A stretch of 8,391 bases of DNA, taken from positions 1 to 8,391 of the forward strand of contig JANQGS010000132.1 in NCBI GenBank assembly GCA_028277195.1, in the 5' to 3' direction. Shown here piece after piece: positions 5,634-8,391 of the stretch. Position numbers and translations under genes: made by a program. Numbering within the stretch: the stretch's first letter is position 1; each line of letters opens with the position of its first letter. This DNA comes from Candidatus Gastranaerophilales bacterium (GTDB taxonomy: Bacteria > Cyanobacteriota > Vampirovibrionia > Gastranaerophilales > UBA9971). The notes below the pieces were generated by a model. The model was not told where the DNA came from and did not search any database. It saw only the letters and a program-made list of their open reading frames with translations.

Positions 5634-6912
5634 AAAGGCGAAAATCATTAATAACTTCTATTTCCCTTAAATGCCTTAAAAATTCCAGATGCTCTTTCCG
5701 GATAACCTCCCCGGCTATAATAAAGGGAATACCCGGCGGGTAGTTGACTATAGTCTCCTTGCTTATTAAACCGACAGCGTTTTCAGGGGCAATTTTTTTT
5801 GATTTAGCTATAAATGCCTGTGAGGGTGCCAGGATTTTTTCCGGAATAATGTAAGGCATTATTTGTGTTTGCCGGTATGTTTTGGGGATATTTTTATCTG
5901 CCTGTATGAGTGCTTTTTCCAGTTTTTGCAGGTTTCGCCCTGTTGTCCCTATGCCGGTCAGCGCCAGTACCCCTGTATTATTGTTCATTTCAAACTCAAT
6001 TTTAAATTCCCTCTCAAGAAAATCCGAAAGCTCATTACCGGATATACCGTTAATCCTGAAAAAAATCTTTGTAGGGTCTGAATTTTCCAGGAAAATGGCC
6101 GGGGTATTTTTTTTCAGGTTATTGATATTTTTTATCAACCGCCCAAGTTTTTCCCTGCCCCTGGCTGAATTAAGATAGTTTATTGAGGACTCAATGCTTG
6201 ATAACATTATGTATGACGGCGAAGTTGTATTAATAATGTTTAAAGCCTTTTGTACGCTGCCGGAATTAATTTTCGAATTTTTGGAAAGATGCAGCAAAGC
6301 CCCCTGGTTAAGACAACCACCGGTTTTATGCAGGGATTGAACGCAGGCGTCAGCCCCGCAGTGTATGGCGGACACGGGAAGGCTTTCAGAGAAAGGCCAT
6401 AGTGCCCCATGCGCTTCATCTACAATAAGGGGTATATTTTTTTGCCTGCACAATTCAGCTATTGATTTTATTTTTGAGGCAATACCCTCATAAGTAGGGC
6501 TGGTAAGCCATACTGCTTTTACATCATCGGGAATACCGGATATTTCTGTACCACCGGGAATGTTCCACTCATTATCCCAGCCTGTTTCAACCCAGACAGG
6601 GTCTGCACCCGAAAGGACAAGGGCATTTATGACCGATTTATGCGCGTTTCTTGCTATTAAGACCCTTTCCCCCTTTTTTACAGTAGCGAGCATCAACGCA
6701 ATAATGCCTGAAGATGAGCCGTTTATCAGGTAAAACGAGACTTTAGAGCCATAAATCCTCGTTATTTTCTGAAGGGATTGCAGTATAGGGCCTGAGGGCT
6801 TCTGGAGGTTATCCAGGCCCTGTACTTCGGAAAAATCAGCCGGGCTGCCCGAGGTTGTGAACAGGATAGGGCGATTTTTCAGGATTTTTTTAATATGGCC
6901 GGTTATGAACAT
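5632..6912 (-). CDS. Orn/Lys/Arg decarboxylase-type PLP enzyme, N-terminally shortened
   Basis: A 426-residue fold-type I PLP enzyme of the Orn/Lys/Arg decarboxylase family (relatives such as Bacillus SpeA/YaaO have about 480-490). Visible: NGSSSG (64-69, phosphate-binding turn), RNAHKS (88-93, H91 stacks on PLP), DEAHGALWPF (165-174, D165 contacts the pyridine nitrogen), SLHKTGG (193-199, K196 forms the Schiff base) and the C-terminal-domain signature YPPGIP with GE (391-402). Relatives carry an FHxPGHKxG motif plus about 20 residues before the D-x-x-x-x-x-x-LDxL segment; here FTTSGSPADFSEVQGLDNL (18-36) runs straight on, so the PGHK region is missing. Substrate cannot be assigned; arginine or lysine decarboxylation for polyamines is the family default, and activity may be lost or changed. 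It starts 37 nt after the deacetylase stop and is probably the last gene of that operon. The nearest Shine-Dalgarno is oddly far from the ATG. Confidence 0.88.
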   Translation of the reverse strand: MFITGHIKKILKNRPILFTTSGSPADFSEVQGLDNLQKPSGPILQSLQKITRIYGSKVSFYLINGSSSGIIALMLATVKKGERVLIARNAHKSVINALVLSGADPVWVETGWDNEWNIPGGTEISGIPDDVKAVWLTSPTYEGIASKIKSIAELCRQKNIPLIVDEAHGALWPFSESLPVSAIHCGADACVQSLHKTGGCLNQGALLHLSKNSKINSGSVQKALNIINTTSPSYIMLSSIESSINYLNSARGREKLGRLIKNINNLKKNTPAIFLENSDPTKIFFRINGISGNELSDFLEREFKIEFEMNNNTGVLALTGIGTTGRNLQKLEKALIQADKNIPKTYRQTQIMPYIIPEKILAPSQAFIAKSKKIAPENAVGLISKETIVNYPPGIPFIIAGEVIRKEHLEFLRHLREIEVINDFRL

Positions 6913-6937
6913 ATAAATCTTGTTTATTCAATTTAAA

Positions 6938-6942
6938 CTCCT
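6938..6942 (-). promoter_or_regulatory. Displaced Shine-Dalgarno before the PLP-enzyme gene
   Basis: AGGAG at 6938-6942 is 25 nt from the ATG at 6912, too far for normal initiation. It is 6 nt from a TTG at 6929-6931, whose frame runs LNKQDLYVHN then stops soon after and is not the enzyme's frame. In-frame codons upstream of the ATG reach a TGA without an ATG, GTG or TTG. Either initiation at ATG 6912 is weak, or one base has been lost or gained near here. Confidence 0.5.
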
Positions 6943-6949
6943 GATATAA

Positions 6950-7576
6950 CTAACAAACATATTTCACAACCTCAAACGCTTCGGCTAAATCAACACCTAT
7001 TTTCTGGCCTGCGTTTTGCGCCTCATTCCTGAAAAAACTCAGCCATTTTTCCCCAACACTTTTAAATTCCGACTCATGCGCCATAATAGCATGTTCTTTT
7101 ATATGCCAGTAGTCTGTTACGTCTACGTAAAAATTACCCCGGAAGTCATAAGGAGAGTGATACCAGTTACTCCTGTACATTAAAATGCGTCTTACGTGCC
7201 TTCCTGAGTGAAGTGAGGCTTTGGACAGGGCAGTATGGTCGTGGTGCACGTCCCCATGCCAGTGTGTATAAATAGTATCAATATTATTTTCTTCGATTAT
7301 ATTTAGCAGGTTTAAGTTCAGGCCGTCGGAAAACTCCAGGTGCATAGTGGGGAAGTCGTCCCTGATGAGTTTTGCCCCAAGTATTTCAGCGGCGTTTTTA
7401 CCTTCTTCCATTGCTATTGAGTTATCCCTGATGACTTTTTTAGCGTAATTTGAGTAGCCCGACAAAGTGGCAACATAAATGATTACGTTGTCGCCTTTAG
7501 CTGAGTGCTTTGCCAGGGTGCCGCCGCATCCTAGCTCTACATCATCAAAATGTGCGCCTATTGCAAGTATATTCAT
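6950..7576 (-). CDS. PIG-L / LmbE-family zinc-dependent deacetylase
   Basis: A 208-residue protein of the GlcNAc-PI de-N-acetylase (PIG-L/LmbE) family, whose members remove acetyl groups from N-acetyl sugars with a zinc ion. The N-terminus MNILAIGAHFDDVELGCGGT matches the family AHPDDxExxxGGT motif, with Phe in place of the usual Pro. By analogy with MshB, H9 and D12 bind zinc and D11 is the general base. THWHGDVHHDH (104-114) supplies the third zinc ligand near H111 or H114. The start at 7574-7576 is chosen because it begins the conserved motif; an ATG 30 nt upstream adds ten non-conserved residues. Its ATG overlaps the TGA of wbqC by 4 nt (ATGA), so translation is probably coupled. Next to a WbqC-type gene, a role in building or modifying a surface glycan is likely; the exact substrate is not visible. 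Confidence 0.93.
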   Translation of the reverse strand: MNILAIGAHFDDVELGCGGTLAKHSAKGDNVIIYVATLSGYSNYAKKVIRDNSIAMEEGKNAAEILGAKLIRDDFPTMHLEFSDGLNLNLLNIIEENNIDTIYTHWHGDVHHDHTALSKASLHSGRHVRRILMYRSNWYHSPYDFRGNFYVDVTDYWHIKEHAIMAHESEFKSVGEKWLSFFRNEAQNAGQKIGVDLAEAFEVVKYVC

Positions 7577-8256
7577 AATATGTATTTCCTGCCATCTTTT
7601 CCACAATTCATAAGTAAATCAATGCATCCAATTCCCTCAATAAAATTTTTTCCTAATTGAGAATAAACAGGGTGTACAAATTCGTTAAATTCGTGTTCTA
7701 ATTCGGATTGTAAAAATACTTCCGGGTCAAAATATGCTTTTGCACCTGAACCTGAAAGATATTTAGTGCCATTGACTGATTTAGTTAAGTTAATCAAAAA
7801 TTCTGTTTTTTCACCTTTTATTTTTAGTTCCGAGGAAAATCTAATATCTTCTATAATTTCAAATTCTCTCAAAATAAAAATTAAAAGTTCAGATGTTAAA
7901 TCAGATAAATAAATATGCTCTTTTTCATATATTTCTTTAATAATATCAAAATATTTATTAAAATAAGCACATTTTGAATAAGCTAAAAAAATAGTTTTTA
8001 AATGTTTTCTAAGCCAGGGTTCCTCATAATTAATTTTCATTTCGTTGATAGGCCGCCATCTATTGTTTTTCGTTAGAACAGGGATAGTAATTAAAACCTT
8101 ACTATCATTTCTTTTTATAAAAGTCCTGTTATGAAAGGCTTTTTTATTAAACTGTAGATTGTCTGTAATAATACACACGTCGGCCTTAGAAATTTTATTT
8201 AAAATTCCTATATACGGAAAATATTGTGGCTGATGACCTACTATAATTTTTTCCAC
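7573..8256 (-). CDS. WbqC-family protein (GTG start)
   Basis: A 227-residue member of the WbqC family, known from O-antigen and other polysaccharide clusters, biochemical role uncertain. Visible: HQPQYFPYIG (8-17, family QPxYxPxxGY/F), KADVCIITDNLQF (24-36), HNRTFIK (42-48), W/R-K-H around PWLRKHLKT, TKYLSGSGAKAYFD and a C-terminal GIGCIDLLMNCG near the family SxxDLLFN. The GTG at 8254-8256 is preferred: AAAGGA at 8263-8268 lies 6 nt upstream and the product opens directly on the conserved motif. An in-frame ATG at 8272-8274 overlaps the promoter -10 region, and a TTG at 8338-8340 adds unrelated residues. Base composition is unusual: one 60-base line counted by eye (7861-7920) is 20% G+C, against 45% for a line in the PLP-enzyme gene. 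This suggests acquisition from another source. It heads the operon with the deacetylase. Confidence 0.9.
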   Translation of the reverse strand: MEKIIVGHQPQYFPYIGILNKISKADVCIITDNLQFNKKAFHNRTFIKRNDSKVLITIPVLTKNNRWRPINEMKINYEEPWLRKHLKTIFLAYSKCAYFNKYFDIIKEIYEKEHIYLSDLTSELLIFILREFEIIEDIRFSSELKIKGEKTEFLINLTKSVNGTKYLSGSGAKAYFDPEVFLQSELEHEFNEFVHPVYSQLGKNFIEGIGCIDLLMNCGKDGRKYIL

Positions 8257-8275
8257 TTTGTTTCCTTTAAACATA

Positions 8276-8306
8276 ATTATACATTTTAACACGCCTGTCC
8301 TTCCAA
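8276..8306 (-). promoter_or_regulatory. Candidate promoter of the wbqC operon
   Basis: On the minus strand, TTGGAA (8301-8306) is followed after 19 nt by a perfect TATAAT (8276-8281). Transcription would begin near 8269, just before the AAAGGA ribosome-binding site and the GTG start, giving a leader of about 13 nt. The DNA beyond (8307-8391) is AT-rich and shows no gene. Confidence 0.4.
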
Positions 8307-8391
8307 GTACTGCATTATTTAAAGGAAAACCTTTTAACAAAATTTAACTTGAAATTTTTGAAAAATTTATTATATTAATACTTATATTAGT

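Noticed and set aside
7577..7606. Upstream ATG adding ten residues to the deacetylase
   Set aside because: The family motif begins right at MNILAIGAH, and the later ATG gives the usual 4-nt overlap with wbqC.
8257..8340. TTG start extending the WbqC protein by 28 residues
   Set aside because: The extension crosses a TATAAT box and adds non-conserved sequence; AAAGGA plus GTG at 8254-8256 opens on the conserved motif.

Overview
The window looks like a chromosomal segment of a Gram-negative-type bacterium with moderately low G+C. The protein styles (a SpoIID-like exported protein beside ribF, an Asn/Gln/Tyr-rich GDPH protein, and a pair of small multi-helix proteins of no recognised family) remind me of the non-photosynthetic cyanobacterial relatives (Melainabacteria/Vampirovibrionia, Gastranaerophilales). 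That placement is an impression from protein character only, not a search result.

Layout. Bases 1-1514 (+) hold the 3' part of ribF (FMN/FAD synthesis), followed after 9 nt by a secreted SpoIID/LytB-domain protein. Bases 1550-3107 (-) hold two adjacent unrecognised membrane-type genes that resemble each other; they converge on the ribF-spoIID pair. Bases 3253-3312 carry an AT-rich hairpin with a U-run that should end the ribosomal transcript. Bases 3347-4208 (-) are rpsL-rpsG (S12-S7), with rpsL starting at GTG. Bases 4209-4503 are a divergent regulatory region with two perfect dyads. Bases 4504-5574 (+) encode a 356-residue protein with an N/Q/Y/G-rich N-terminal half, a WGDPH motif of the vWFD/DUF1521 type and a C-terminal EF-hand-like loop, closed by a strong intrinsic terminator. 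Bases 5632-8256 (-) form a likely three-gene operon: a WbqC-family protein, a PIG-L/LmbE-type deacetylase overlapping it by 4 nt, and an unusually short Orn/Lys/Arg-decarboxylase-type PLP enzyme.

How the parts relate. The ribosomal pair and ribF are housekeeping. WbqC plus PIG-L suggests surface-glycan modification and may be a more recent arrival, because wbqC is clearly more AT-rich than its neighbours. The PLP enzyme has a good catalytic core but lacks the N-terminal PGHK motif region of its family. The most interesting candidates are the GDPH/EF-hand protein (possible calcium-triggered self-cleavage, by analogy with the DUF1521 effector NopE1), the paralogous membrane pair in which one member carries an insertion of about 150 residues, and the shortened decarboxylase. 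I saw no tRNA, rRNA, CRISPR array, insertion sequence or attachment site.
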